Source of the DNA: Bacillota bacterium
GTDB lineage: Bacteria > Bacillota > Clostridia > Oscillospirales > Acutalibacteraceae
Direction: 5' to 3'
Assembly (NCBI GenBank): GCA_023390175.1
Contig: JAEWDK010000010.1
Span: 1-7,206 of the forward strand
Length of the DNA stretch: 7,206 bases
Shown: one piece after another, positions 1 to 5,300 of the stretch
Numbering within the stretch: position 1 is the stretch's first letter
Layout of the letters: each line of letters begins with the position of its first letter
Translations under genes and position numbers: made by a program
Notes under the pieces: model-generated
Told to the model about the DNA's origin: nothing
What the model saw: only the letters and a program-made list of their open reading frames with translations
The model's database searches: none

Positions 1-1
1 C

Positions 2-505
2 CGCATCTGGTACGGCGGTGAATCCCGCAGCAGCCAGCATTATGACAACAGCCGCTACCACTGCCTGAACCTGCATTCCGTGTTCCAGAAGGGTACGATT
101 GAGTTTCGCCTCTTCAATTCCACCACCTACGCCGGAAAAATCAAGGCGTACATTCAGCTCTGCCTCGCCATCTCCGCACAGGCCCTGAACCAGAAGTGCG
201 CCAGTCGACAGAAAACCCACAGTACCAATGAAAAATACACCTTCCGAACTTGGCTGCTGCGGCTGGGGCTGATCGGGGACGAATTCAAAACCGCCAGGCT
301 TCACCTGCTGGAGCATCTGGACGGGTGCATCGCGTGGAAAGATCCGGAGCAGGCCCTGCGGCAGAAGGAACGGTTAAGGCAGAAAAAAGAAAAGGAGCTG
401 GCCGAAGCCGTGCAGACAGTATCGGAGCAGCCGGAACCCACAACTGAAAACGGACAGGAGCAGGCCGGGGCTGAAGAAAGCCCCGGCTTTTCGCTGTCCA
501 TGTAG
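2..505 (+). CDS. Amidoligase family protein, C-terminal part (5' truncated by window edge)
   Basis: The frame is open from base 2 to a TAG stop and gives 167 residues of a protein whose start lies outside the window. Fragment residues 24-62 (LNLHSVFQKGTIEFRLF, then AGKIKAYIQLCLAISAQA) match the conserved core of the Amidoligase_2 family, which has a glutamine-synthetase-like COOH-NH2 ligase fold. The E-F-R of GTIEFRLF (fragment residues 31-38) is the family's characteristic strand. Known for the family: predicted ATP-dependent amide-bond formation, often encoded next to gamma-glutamylcyclotransferase-like proteins, as here. After the domain comes a Lys/Glu-rich helix (about residues 113-135), then an acidic E/P/Q-rich tail ending GFSLSM. 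The substrate is unknown. The downstream gene's ribosome binding site starts within the stop codon, so the two genes are probably co-transcribed and translationally coupled. Confidence 0.85.
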   Translation, partial: RIWYGGESRSSQHYDNSRYHCLNLHSVFQKGTIEFRLFNSTTYAGKIKAYIQLCLAISAQALNQKCASRQKTHSTNEKYTFRTWLLRLGLIGDEFKTARLHLLEHLDGCIAWKDPEQALRQKERLRQKKEKELAEAVQTVSEQPEPTTENGQEQAGAEESPGFSLSM

Positions 506-522
506 AAGGAGGAACCATTCCT

Positions 523-1026
523 ATGAAATCCGAAACCCTGTACATCGCCTATGGCAGTAATCTCAACCTGCCGCAGATGGCGTTCCGCTGCCCCACCGCC
601 AAGGTGGTCGGTGCCAGCGAAATCAAGGACTACGAGCTGCTGTTCCGCGGCAGCCGGAACGGCGCGGTCGCAACGGTCGAGCCGCTCCAGGGCTCCCATG
701 TTCCTGTTCTTCTGTGGAAGTTGAAGGATCGGGATCTGCAGGCCCTTGACCATTATGAAGGCTATCCGAGTTTTTATCGCAAGGAGCTTCTGCCGGTGGA
801 GCTGAACGGGAAAACAGCCTCCGCGATGGTTTACATCATGAACGACGGGCATCCCTTCGGGACCCCGTCCGACTACTACATGAACACCATCCTGGAGGGC
901 TACCATACCTCCGGTTTCAACACAAATTTTCTTGAACAGGCCGTGGAGAGATCCATTCGGCTGGCGCAGGAGCAGCAGGAAGCGGAGCCGGAGCAGGGCA
1001 CGCTGTTCGGACCGAAATGGTGGTAA
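523..1026 (+). CDS. Gamma-glutamylcyclotransferase (AIG2-like) family protein
   Basis: A 167-residue protein with the AIG2/GGCT fold signature. The substrate-binding loop YGSNL lies at residues 10-14, after the first strand (TLYIAYGSN). The acidic catalytic position lies in the motif DHYEGYP, with E79 the expected general acid/base. Length is normal for the family. The ATG follows AGAAGGAGG (504-512) by about 10 nt. Family enzymes cyclise gamma-glutamyl groups to 5-oxoproline, releasing the attached amine. Next to an amidoligase, this suggests a cytoplasmic make-and-break pair for gamma-glutamyl amides on a small molecule or protein (inference). The C-terminus is Gln/Glu-rich (LAQEQQEAEPEQG) and ends LFGPKWW. 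The fold is clear, but the true substrate cannot be read from sequence. Confidence 0.88.
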   Translation: MKSETLYIAYGSNLNLPQMAFRCPTAKVVGASEIKDYELLFRGSRNGAVATVEPLQGSHVPVLLWKLKDRDLQALDHYEGYPSFYRKELLPVELNGKTASAMVYIMNDGHPFGTPSDYYMNTILEGYHTSGFNTNFLEQAVERSIRLAQEQQEAEPEQGTLFGPKWW

Positions 1027-1030
1027 AGAA

Positions 1031-1066
1031 AGAAACGAGCCGTACCAGCCGGTACAGCCCGTTTCT
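1031..1066 (-). terminator. Stem-loop terminator between convergent genes
   Basis: Arms 1031-1046 (AGAAACGAGCCGTACC) and 1051-1066 form a 16-bp stem around a 4-nt loop (AGCC). Two pairs are mismatched in the plus-strand RNA but become G-U wobbles in the minus-strand RNA. On the minus strand the stem is followed by a T-rich run (TTTCTTTCTTT). It therefore looks best suited to terminating the XRE gene, whose stop codon it touches. It may also stop plus-strand transcription from the cyclotransferase gene, less efficiently. Confidence 0.75.
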
Positions 1067-1398
1067 CAGCTGTCTTCCCTTAACATCGCCTCAATGGTCG
1101 CGTAAAGAATCTGAAGCTGTTTCTCATTGCATTGCCGCATCAGCCGTTCGGTTTTGCGGTAGGTCTCCAGCCCATCCGCCCGTTCCGGAAAGAACAGCGT
1201 GTCCAGCGACAGGTTCAATGTCCGCACCAGCCGGTACAGAAGCTCTATCGACGGCTTGCGGTGTTCGCTTTCAATATGCTTGACATGCGTCGGCGTAATC
1301 CCGACCAGCTCTGCCAATTCCTCCTGCGAAAGGTGTTTTTCCAGACGCGCGGCGCGGATAGCCGATCCAAGCTCACCCTTTTCCAATTCGGTTTTCAT
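1066..1398 (-). CDS. XRE-family helix-turn-helix transcriptional regulator
   Basis: A 110-residue minus-strand protein. Residues 12-66 form a Cro/CI-type HTH. The recognition region SQEELAELVGITPTHVKHIE (24-43) is followed by the typical RKPSIELLYRLVRTLNLS. The C-terminal 40 residues (RKTERLMRQCNEKQLQILYATIEAML) are predicted helical and probably serve dimerisation. The ATG is preceded on its strand by AAAGGAG at good spacing. The gene is divergent from the SLOG gene; the 123-bp gap holds a perfect inverted repeat overlapping both predicted promoters and a third half-site in the XRE leader. Autorepression together with control of the SLOG gene is therefore likely (inference). The regulator's signal is unknown; no separate ligand domain is visible. 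Confidence 0.9.
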   Translation of the reverse strand: MKTELEKGELGSAIRAARLEKHLSQEELAELVGITPTHVKHIESEHRKPSIELLYRLVRTLNLSLDTLFFPERADGLETYRKTERLMRQCNEKQLQILYATIEAMLREDS

Positions 1399-1419
1399 AA
1401 CTATCAGCTCCTTTATATA

Positions 1420-1432
1420 TTAGCTTACAGAG
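1420..1432 (+). promoter_or_regulatory. Third putative operator half-site
   Basis: TTAGCTTACAGAG matches the half-site TTAGCTATAAGAG of the palindrome at 1451-1487 in 10 of 13 positions, in direct orientation and starting 31 bp from it, close to three helical turns. It would lie in the untranslated leader of the XRE mRNA, where a bound repressor could add a roadblock or cooperative site. Confidence 0.4.
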
Positions 1433-1443
1433 TCTATTTACTG

Positions 1444-1472
1444 TTGAAAATTAGCTATAAGAGATTTATAAT
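1444..1472 (+). promoter_or_regulatory. Sigma-A-type promoter for the SLOG gene
   Basis: TTGAAA (1444-1449) and a consensus TATAAT (1467-1472) are separated by 17 bp. The predicted start of transcription is near 1479, giving a leader of about 43 nt before the ATG at 1522. The left operator arm fills the -35/-10 spacer and the right arm covers the start site, so binding there should block RNA polymerase. A promoter this close to consensus implies strong expression when derepressed. Confidence 0.75.
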
Positions 1473-1487
1473 ATCTCTTATAGCTAA
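1451..1487. promoter_or_regulatory. Perfect inverted-repeat operator
   Basis: Left arm TTAGCTATAAGAGAT (1451-1465) and right arm ATCTCTTATAGCTAA (1473-1487) are exact reverse complements around the 7-bp spacer TTATAAT. The repeat lies between divergent XRE and SLOG genes and overlaps both predicted promoters. It is therefore read as a repressor operator rather than a terminator; it also lacks the GC-rich stem of an intrinsic terminator. Confidence 0.75.
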
Positions 1488-1495
1488 CTATACAA
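1468..1495 (-). promoter_or_regulatory. Promoter for the XRE gene, overlapping the divergent promoter
   Basis: On the minus strand TTGTAT (1490-1495) and TATTAT (1468-1473) are 16 bp apart. The -10 element overlaps the plus-strand TATAAT almost exactly, so the two promoters are back to back and probably mutually exclusive. The match to consensus is weaker than for the plus-strand promoter. Confidence 0.5.
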
Positions 1496-1521
1496 GAATT
1501 TATACAGAAGGAGTAAAAAGT

Positions 1522-2058
1522 ATGGGAAATCGATCAGGGAATAGCGAGCTGGATCTTTACCGCACCTGTTGCTTTACGGGACTGCGGCCGCAGAAGATGC
1601 CCTTCGGCTTCGACGAGGGCAACAGGCTGTGCCTGCAAATCAAAGAACGGCTGAAGCAGGAAATAATCCGTCTGATTACGGAGCAGCATGTGACCCATTT
1701 CATCAGCGGGATGGCTCTCGGTGTGGACCAATGGACAGCCGAGGTTATCTTGTGTCTGCAGGAGCAGTATCCGGATATCACGCTGGAGTGCGCGCTTCCT
1801 TGCGAAACACAGGCGGCCAAGTGGTCGGTAAACCAGCGGGAACGCTATTTTTCCATCGTGGAAAGGTGTTCAAAGGAAACTATGCTGCAGACCGGCTATA
1901 CGCGCGACTGCATGATAAAACGCAACCGTTACATGGTCGACCGCAGCCGGTATGTGCTGGCTGTTTGGGACGGCTCCAACGGCGGGACGGGCTATACGGT
2001 CCGATACGCCCGGAGCCAAAACCGGATCGTACAGATCATCAACCCAACTGAATTATAA
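1522..2058 (+). CDS. SLOG-fold (DUF1273/YpsA-like) family protein
   Basis: A 178-residue protein of the SLOG/DUF1273 type, a Rossmann-like fold related to YpsA and DprA that is thought to bind nucleotides or nucleotide-derived ligands. Visible motifs are CCFTGLRPQKMPFGFDE at residues 16-32, FISGMALGVDQWTAE at 60-74 (Gly-rich ligand loop with the conserved D69), and YVLAVWDGSNGGTGYT at 144-159 (C-terminal nucleotide-site loop). The ATG at 1522 is chosen over the longer upstream open frame because GAAGGAG lies at 1508-1514, the predicted promoter lies downstream of the longer frame's start, and homology begins just after it. The usual TGHR/TGYR motif reads TGLR here. It is divergent from, and probably repressed by, the XRE gene. 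Its role in mobile elements is not established; NAD(P)- or nucleotide-linked sensing is possible. Confidence 0.85.
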   Translation: MGNRSGNSELDLYRTCCFTGLRPQKMPFGFDEGNRLCLQIKERLKQEIIRLITEQHVTHFISGMALGVDQWTAEVILCLQEQYPDITLECALPCETQAAKWSVNQRERYFSIVERCSKETMLQTGYTRDCMIKRNRYMVDRSRYVLAVWDGSNGGTGYTVRYARSQNRIVQIINPTEL

Positions 2059-2073
2059 AAAAACATACCGCAG

Positions 2074-2112
2074 AAACAGGGTGCTTCCGGCTGTTCGGAA
2101 AGCATCCTGTTT
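2074..2112 (+). terminator. Intergenic hairpin between SLOG and NlpC/P60 genes
   Basis: AAACAGGGTGCTTCC (2074-2088) pairs with GGAAAGCATCCTGTTT (2097-2112) through about 15 pairs, with one bulged A and one G-U, around an 8-nt loop. The downstream tail is CGTGCT rather than a U tract, so it may be a weak terminator, an attenuator or an mRNA-stabilising stem. The ribosome binding site of the next gene follows directly. Confidence 0.45.
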
Positions 2113-2135
2113 CGTGCTGAAAGGGGGAAAATCAC

Positions 2136-3329
2136 TTGGCAGCTCCCGCAATTGCCTTGGCGGTCAAGGCCGCCATCGCCGCCGCCACCGACAAACGAAC
2201 GTGGAAGGCGGCCGGAATCCTGATCGCCGCCATTCTGACGCCCGTCATTCTGGCAATCGTCCTGATTCTCAGCCTTCTCTCCGGTACTTCCCAGCATAAC
2301 AACGCCGCCGTTGACCTGTGTTTCAACGGCGGCGCTTTCTCGTCCTCCGCGCCCGCCGAGTATACCGCTCATATTGAGGATATGAGGAACTGTTTTTCCG
2401 CGCTGGATCAGGCGATTTCCGGCGCGGAGGCGGAGATGGATGGCGGCACATTGGACAGCGTCCGGATCAAATCTATTTTTTACGCTCTGAATTTCGGCGC
2501 CGACCACCTGTCCCTGTCCGGCGCGGAGGCCCGATCCTTTGTGGACTGCTTCGTCGGATATGAGGAAAGAACCAAAACTGTGAAGGATGAGGCGACCGGA
2601 GAGGAAAAAACGGAAACCGAAACGGTCGCTGTTCCGGTCAATCTGGATACGGCCTACGCGAACCTCTCGACGTCGGGAATCTCGGCAAGCGGCGACGACA
2701 GAACTAACGCGCAGAAGATCTACGGAAAGATCGCCTGCGGCGGGGCCGGATCGTACAGCGGCGGGATCGAGCGAGGCGGCGGAAGCGGAATCGCGTTGGA
2801 CGGTCTCACCCTGCTCCACCCGGAAACCAAAAACAACCTGGACCTGGTCATCTACGCGAAGAACGCCTATGACTCCGACTGGGGATATGTTTGGGGCACC
2901 TACGGCGATGTGCTGACGGATTCGCTGTTTGCGTCCAAGCTGAAGCAGTACCCGGACGGCGTGGGCAGCTACGCGGATTTCATTCGTGAAAACTGGCTGG
3001 GCGGCAGGACAACAGACTGTGTCGGGCTCATCAAAGGTTACGGCTGGTTCAATCCCAACACGAAAGCCATCGAGTACGGGACCAACGGCATGAAGGACGT
3101 GGGCGCGGACGGCATGCACAGCGCCGCCACCGTCAAGGGTTCCATGGATACCATGCCCGACACGCCCGGCCTCGCCGTCTGGAAATCGGGGCACATCGGC
3201 GTCTACATCGGAAATGGCGAGGTGATCGAGGCGATGGGCACGAAATACGGCGTGGTAAAAACGAAGCTGGCGGGCCGCGGCTGGAGCGCGTGGCTGCAGA
3301 TCCCGTACATCAGCTACATTACGAAATAG
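2136..3329 (+). CDS. Membrane-anchored NlpC/P60-type cell wall hydrolase of a conjugation module
   Basis: A 397-residue protein with one N-terminal transmembrane segment (about residues 25-49) and a large predicted extracytoplasmic part. Residues 50-200 resemble the N-terminal region of 'CD1108 family mobile element' proteins of clostridial elements (recalled, not searched). A Gly/Ser-rich linker (about 199-223) leads to the catalytic domain: C295 in TTDCVGLI, H353 in SGHIGVYIGNG and E365 in VIEA fit the NlpC/P60 Cys-His-polar triad. Such enzymes cut peptidoglycan stem peptides so that the type IV secretion apparatus can cross the wall. The start is TTG, 8 nt after AAGGGGG (2121-2127); no in-frame ATG occurs before the membrane segment. 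The insert EERTKTVKDEATGEEKTETE (about 149-168) is highly charged. The stop overlaps the ribosome binding site of the next gene. Confidence 0.85.
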   Translation: MAAPAIALAVKAAIAAATDKRTWKAAGILIAAILTPVILAIVLILSLLSGTSQHNNAAVDLCFNGGAFSSSAPAEYTAHIEDMRNCFSALDQAISGAEAEMDGGTLDSVRIKSIFYALNFGADHLSLSGAEARSFVDCFVGYEERTKTVKDEATGEEKTETETVAVPVNLDTAYANLSTSGISASGDDRTNAQKIYGKIACGGAGSYSGGIERGGGSGIALDGLTLLHPETKNNLDLVIYAKNAYDSDWGYVWGTYGDVLTDSLFASKLKQYPDGVGSYADFIRENWLGGRTTDCVGLIKGYGWFNPNTKAIEYGTNGMKDVGADGMHSAATVKGSMDTMPDTPGLAVWKSGHIGVYIGNGEVIEAMGTKYGVVKTKLAGRGWSAWLQIPYISYITK

Positions 3330-3341
3330 GAGGAAAAACCA

Positions 3342-3686
3342 ATGAGCACAACGGAACTGAATCTGTCCTTCCCCACTGAGAAGTTGGACGCTCTCCGCTT
3401 TTTTATGGACAAAAAGCAGCAGAGCATTGAGCATGAACTGCAGGATTATCTGGACAAAACCTATGAAAAGCTGGTTCCCGCGCAGGTGCGAGAGTATGTG
3501 GAGAGCCGCATGGAGCCGGTGTCCGCGCAACGGCAGGAATCCCCGGCGTCAGCCAGAGAGCGCCCCGCGCACCAGCCCCGCCGTTCCCGACAGGCGGCAT
3601 CCGAGGCGGCACCGGTGCCGGAAGCTTCTCCCGAGCCTGAAGGCCCTGACGAGCAGGAGGGTCAGGGCATGACCTTGAGCATGTGA
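3342..3686 (+). CDS. DUF6103-like mobile-element protein with acidic tail
   Basis: A 114-residue cytoplasmic protein. Residues 1-58 (ELNLSFPTEKLDALRFFM, then DYLDKTYEKLVPAQVREYVE) fit a family recalled as DUF6103, common beside ParM genes in clostridial conjugative elements. A short strand followed by helices suggests a ribbon-helix-helix-like or oligomerisation fold (inference). Residues 59-114 are low complexity: an Arg-rich stretch (HQPRRSRQAAS) followed by a Pro/Glu-rich acidic tail ending GMTLSM, almost the same terminus as the amidoligase upstream. The ATG follows TAGGAGG by 7 nt, and the gap to the hydrolase gene is 12 nt. A shorter relative is encoded at 4988-5170. The function is unknown; co-location suggests a partner of segregation or transfer proteins. 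Confidence 0.75.
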   Translation: MSTTELNLSFPTEKLDALRFFMDKKQQSIEHELQDYLDKTYEKLVPAQVREYVESRMEPVSAQRQESPASARERPAHQPRRSRQAASEAAPVPEASPEPEGPDEQEGQGMTLSM

Positions 3687-3711
3687 TTCACAGAAGAAGG
3701 AGGTGCGAGCT

Positions 3712-4593
3712 ATGATCAAGCTCGGTGTGGACAACGGAAACTACAACACCAAATCCTCGGAGGGGATGCTCTATGCCTCCGGCTACGCGGTGAGCGACAA
3801 GGAATTCATCACGCCGGAGATGCAGCTTTTCTACGAGGGAAAATATTATGCTGTCGGAGAACGCCGCCTGCGCTTTCAGCAGGATAAAACCAAAGAGCCG
3901 GATACCTTCATCCTGACGCTCCCGGCCATCGCGGAAGCGATGAAAAGGACAGGAGCCGTCAACGCGGAGATCATCCTCGGTGTGGGGCTTCCCATCGACA
4001 GCTACGGAGTGCAGAAGGAAGCATTCCGCCGGTATTTTCTGCGTGACAATCTCTCATTTGTATTCGAGGGTACACCTTACCGTTGCCGTATCGCGGATTG
4101 TAAAGTGTTCGCCCAGGGGCACGCGGCGCTTTGCCGGTACTATCAGCAGCTGAAGGAATACCGGAGCATCACGCTGGTGGATATCGGCGGGTACACCGTG
4201 GACATTCTCACGGTTCACAATTTCCGATTGGACCGATCCAGCTGTGCTAGCCTGCGCATGGGAACCATCACGCTCTACAGCCGGATTCAGGACGCGCTTC
4301 AGAAAAACGACATTCTGCTCTCGGACGAGCTTGTTACCGATGCCATCCGAGGGCAGATTCAGCATGCCGACCGCAGGCGGATCGAGGAAGTGGTGGAGCA
4401 GTCGGTCGCGGCCTACCGCAAAGAGCTGTTCAACGCTCTTCGTGAAAGAGGACTCGATCTGAAGCTTCCCACGGTGTTCGCGGGCGGCGGCGCGGAGCTG
4501 TTGGAATCCCGGCTGCGCGGCGAGGGCATCAATACAGTGGCGGTCCTGAACCGATTTGCCAACGCGGACGGGTACCGCCTCCTGATGGGGTGA
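3712..4593 (+). CDS. parM: ParM/StbA-type actin-like ATPase for DNA segregation
   Basis: A 293-residue actin-fold protein. Phosphate-1 loop: LGVDNGNYNTK (residues 4-14, D7 expected to coordinate Mg). Phosphate-2 loop: LVDIGGYTVDI (155-165, D157). Adenosine motif: FAGGGAEL (256-263). The order and spacing fit ParM/StbA/Alp-type proteins, which polymerise with ATP and push plasmid copies apart through a ParR-centromere complex. The start is ATG 3712 after AGAAGGAGG at 8-nt spacing; the GTG nine bases earlier falls inside that binding site. The small ParR-like gene follows after only 4 nt, the usual parMR order. The length is slightly short for the family (about 320 aa in R1 ParM), with no key motif missing. 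Confidence 0.88.
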   Translation: MIKLGVDNGNYNTKSSEGMLYASGYAVSDKEFITPEMQLFYEGKYYAVGERRLRFQQDKTKEPDTFILTLPAIAEAMKRTGAVNAEIILGVGLPIDSYGVQKEAFRRYFLRDNLSFVFEGTPYRCRIADCKVFAQGHAALCRYYQQLKEYRSITLVDIGGYTVDILTVHNFRLDRSSCASLRMGTITLYSRIQDALQKNDILLSDELVTDAIRGQIQHADRRRIEEVVEQSVAAYRKELFNALRERGLDLKLPTVFAGGGAELLESRLRGEGINTVAVLNRFANADGYRLLMG

Positions 4594-4597
4594 GCCT

Positions 4598-4882
4598 ATG
4601 AGAAAGCGGTACTATCTTTCGTTTGACATGGATGATCCCAGGCATCGGGAAGCCGAAGCCCTTCTTGCCGATCAGGGCAGCCGCCAGCGCACCGAGTGTG
4701 TGGTTTCCGGCCTACTGGCGGCGAAGCAGGCAGATCACATAGAGCGGATTATCCGGCAGGCAGTCAGTGAGGAACTAAAAATCCTCCAATGTCGGTCATC
4801 CCCTCTACTGGCTGATGCGGTCGATGAAATGCAGTTGGCCGATCTCCCAGACAGCCTCATCCACGCGCTGGACGAAATATAA
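4598..4882 (+). CDS. Small ParR-like DNA-binding partner of ParM
   Basis: A 94-residue protein directly after parM. The N-terminus (KRYYLSFDMDDPRHREAEALLADQ) shows the strand-then-helix layout of ribbon-helix-helix proteins, followed by a second helix (RTECVVSGLLAAK, about 31-43) and a long helical, mostly acidic C-terminus (SLIHALDEI). In ParMRC systems the RHH domain binds centromere repeats and the C-terminal tail binds the ParM filament end. This layout and position support the call, but sequence identity to known ParR proteins is low across the group. The start lies 4 nt after the parM stop with a weak GGGGTGA binding site, suggesting translational coupling. It could instead be an unrelated RHH regulator. 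Confidence 0.65.
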   Translation: MRKRYYLSFDMDDPRHREAEALLADQGSRQRTECVVSGLLAAKQADHIERIIRQAVSEELKILQCRSSPLLADAVDEMQLADLPDSLIHALDEI

Positions 4883-4883
4883 A

Positions 4884-4950
4884 CCAAGTTGGCTCAACTA
4901 TTTCGTGCCTTCCGGCAGCCGCGCGGAAAGTTGCACCAACCTGGCTCACT
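4884..4950. repeat. Repeat-bearing gap after parR-like gene, possible ParR-binding site
   Basis: CCAAGTTGGCTCAACT (4884-4899) recurs as CCAACCTGGCTCACT (4936-4950), with 13 matching bases, starting 52 bp apart. The first copy contains hyphenated palindromes CCAA-G-TTGG (4884-4892) and AGTTG-GCT-CAACT (4887-4899); the second is flanked by GTTG-CAC-CAAC (4930-4940). Short repeats of this kind beside a ribbon-helix-helix gene are typical of operators or centromeres, but only two copies are visible. Confidence 0.4.
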
Positions 4951-4987
4951 TCTGTTTGAAATCGATACGGAAAGGAAGAAACCACTT

Positions 4988-5170
4988 ATGAAAATGTCAA
5001 CGGTTCAGATCCGGTATGACAGAGAAAAGCTGAGCGTCCTTCGGGAACACATGAGCGAAGCTGAGCTTCGCGCCGGACTGGAAGAACACCTGCAGGAACT
5101 CTATGAAAGGAATGTTCCGGCGGAGCTTCGAAAAGCTCCCGGCCACCGGGATGAAAGCGCCGCTGTCTGA
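4988..5170 (+). CDS. Short DUF6103-like paralog
   Basis: A 60-residue protein that aligns with the first half of the DUF6103-like protein encoded at 3342. Here the core reads STVQIRYDREKLSVLREHM...LEEHLQELYERNVPAELR; there it reads STTELNLSFPTEKLDALRFFM...IEHELQDYLDKTYEKLVPAQVR. Shared positions are the initial strand, EKL..LR..M, the E..LQ.YL/LQELYE helix and the VPA motif. The Arg-rich linker, acidic tail and LSM terminus are absent. The ATG at 4988 follows AAGGAAG (4972-4978); longer in-frame starts would run through the repeat-bearing gap and show no homology. It is probably cytoplasmic. The function is unknown; it may compete with or partner the longer copy. Confidence 0.65.
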   Translation: MKMSTVQIRYDREKLSVLREHMSEAELRAGLEEHLQELYERNVPAELRKAPGHRDESAAV

Positions 5171-5195
5171 GAGATACGGCGGGCTCGCTATTTTT
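5156..5195 (+). terminator. Possible terminator at the end of the ParM-region operon
   Basis: AGCGCCGC (5156-5163) can pair with GCGG...CGCT (5179-5189) with a 3-nt bulge, followed by ATTTTTCTCTC. The stem overlaps the stop codon of the 60-aa gene. Stem quality is modest, but the T run and its position before a gene-poor stretch support termination. Confidence 0.35.
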
Positions 5196-5300
5196 CTCTC
5201 TGCCGTTCGCGCCGCAGGCGCCATGGCATCCCGCTGAATGCGTACTGCGGCAGCATCCAGGCTGAATCGGAGAATCTGACGGCCAAATGACACAGCAGAT

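Noticed and set aside
301..906. Minus-strand open frame of 201 codons over the amidoligase and cyclotransferase genes
   Set aside because: It spans two well-supported plus-strand genes and the gap between them and encodes no recognisable domain.
1451..1487. Reading the perfect inverted repeat as a terminator
   Set aside because: It is AT-rich, lies between divergent genes and coincides with promoter elements on both strands, so an operator fits better.
1132..1521. N-terminal extension of the SLOG gene
   Set aside because: The frame stays open upstream but crosses the antisense XRE gene, the operator and the promoter. A strong ribosome binding site marks the ATG at 1522.
1992..3530. Long minus-strand open frame (about 512 codons) opposite the hydrolase and DUF6103-like genes
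   Set aside because: Its product has no recognisable motifs and is His/Arg/Gly-rich, as expected for an antisense shadow of GC-rich coding DNA. The plus strand carries clear domains and ribosome binding sites.
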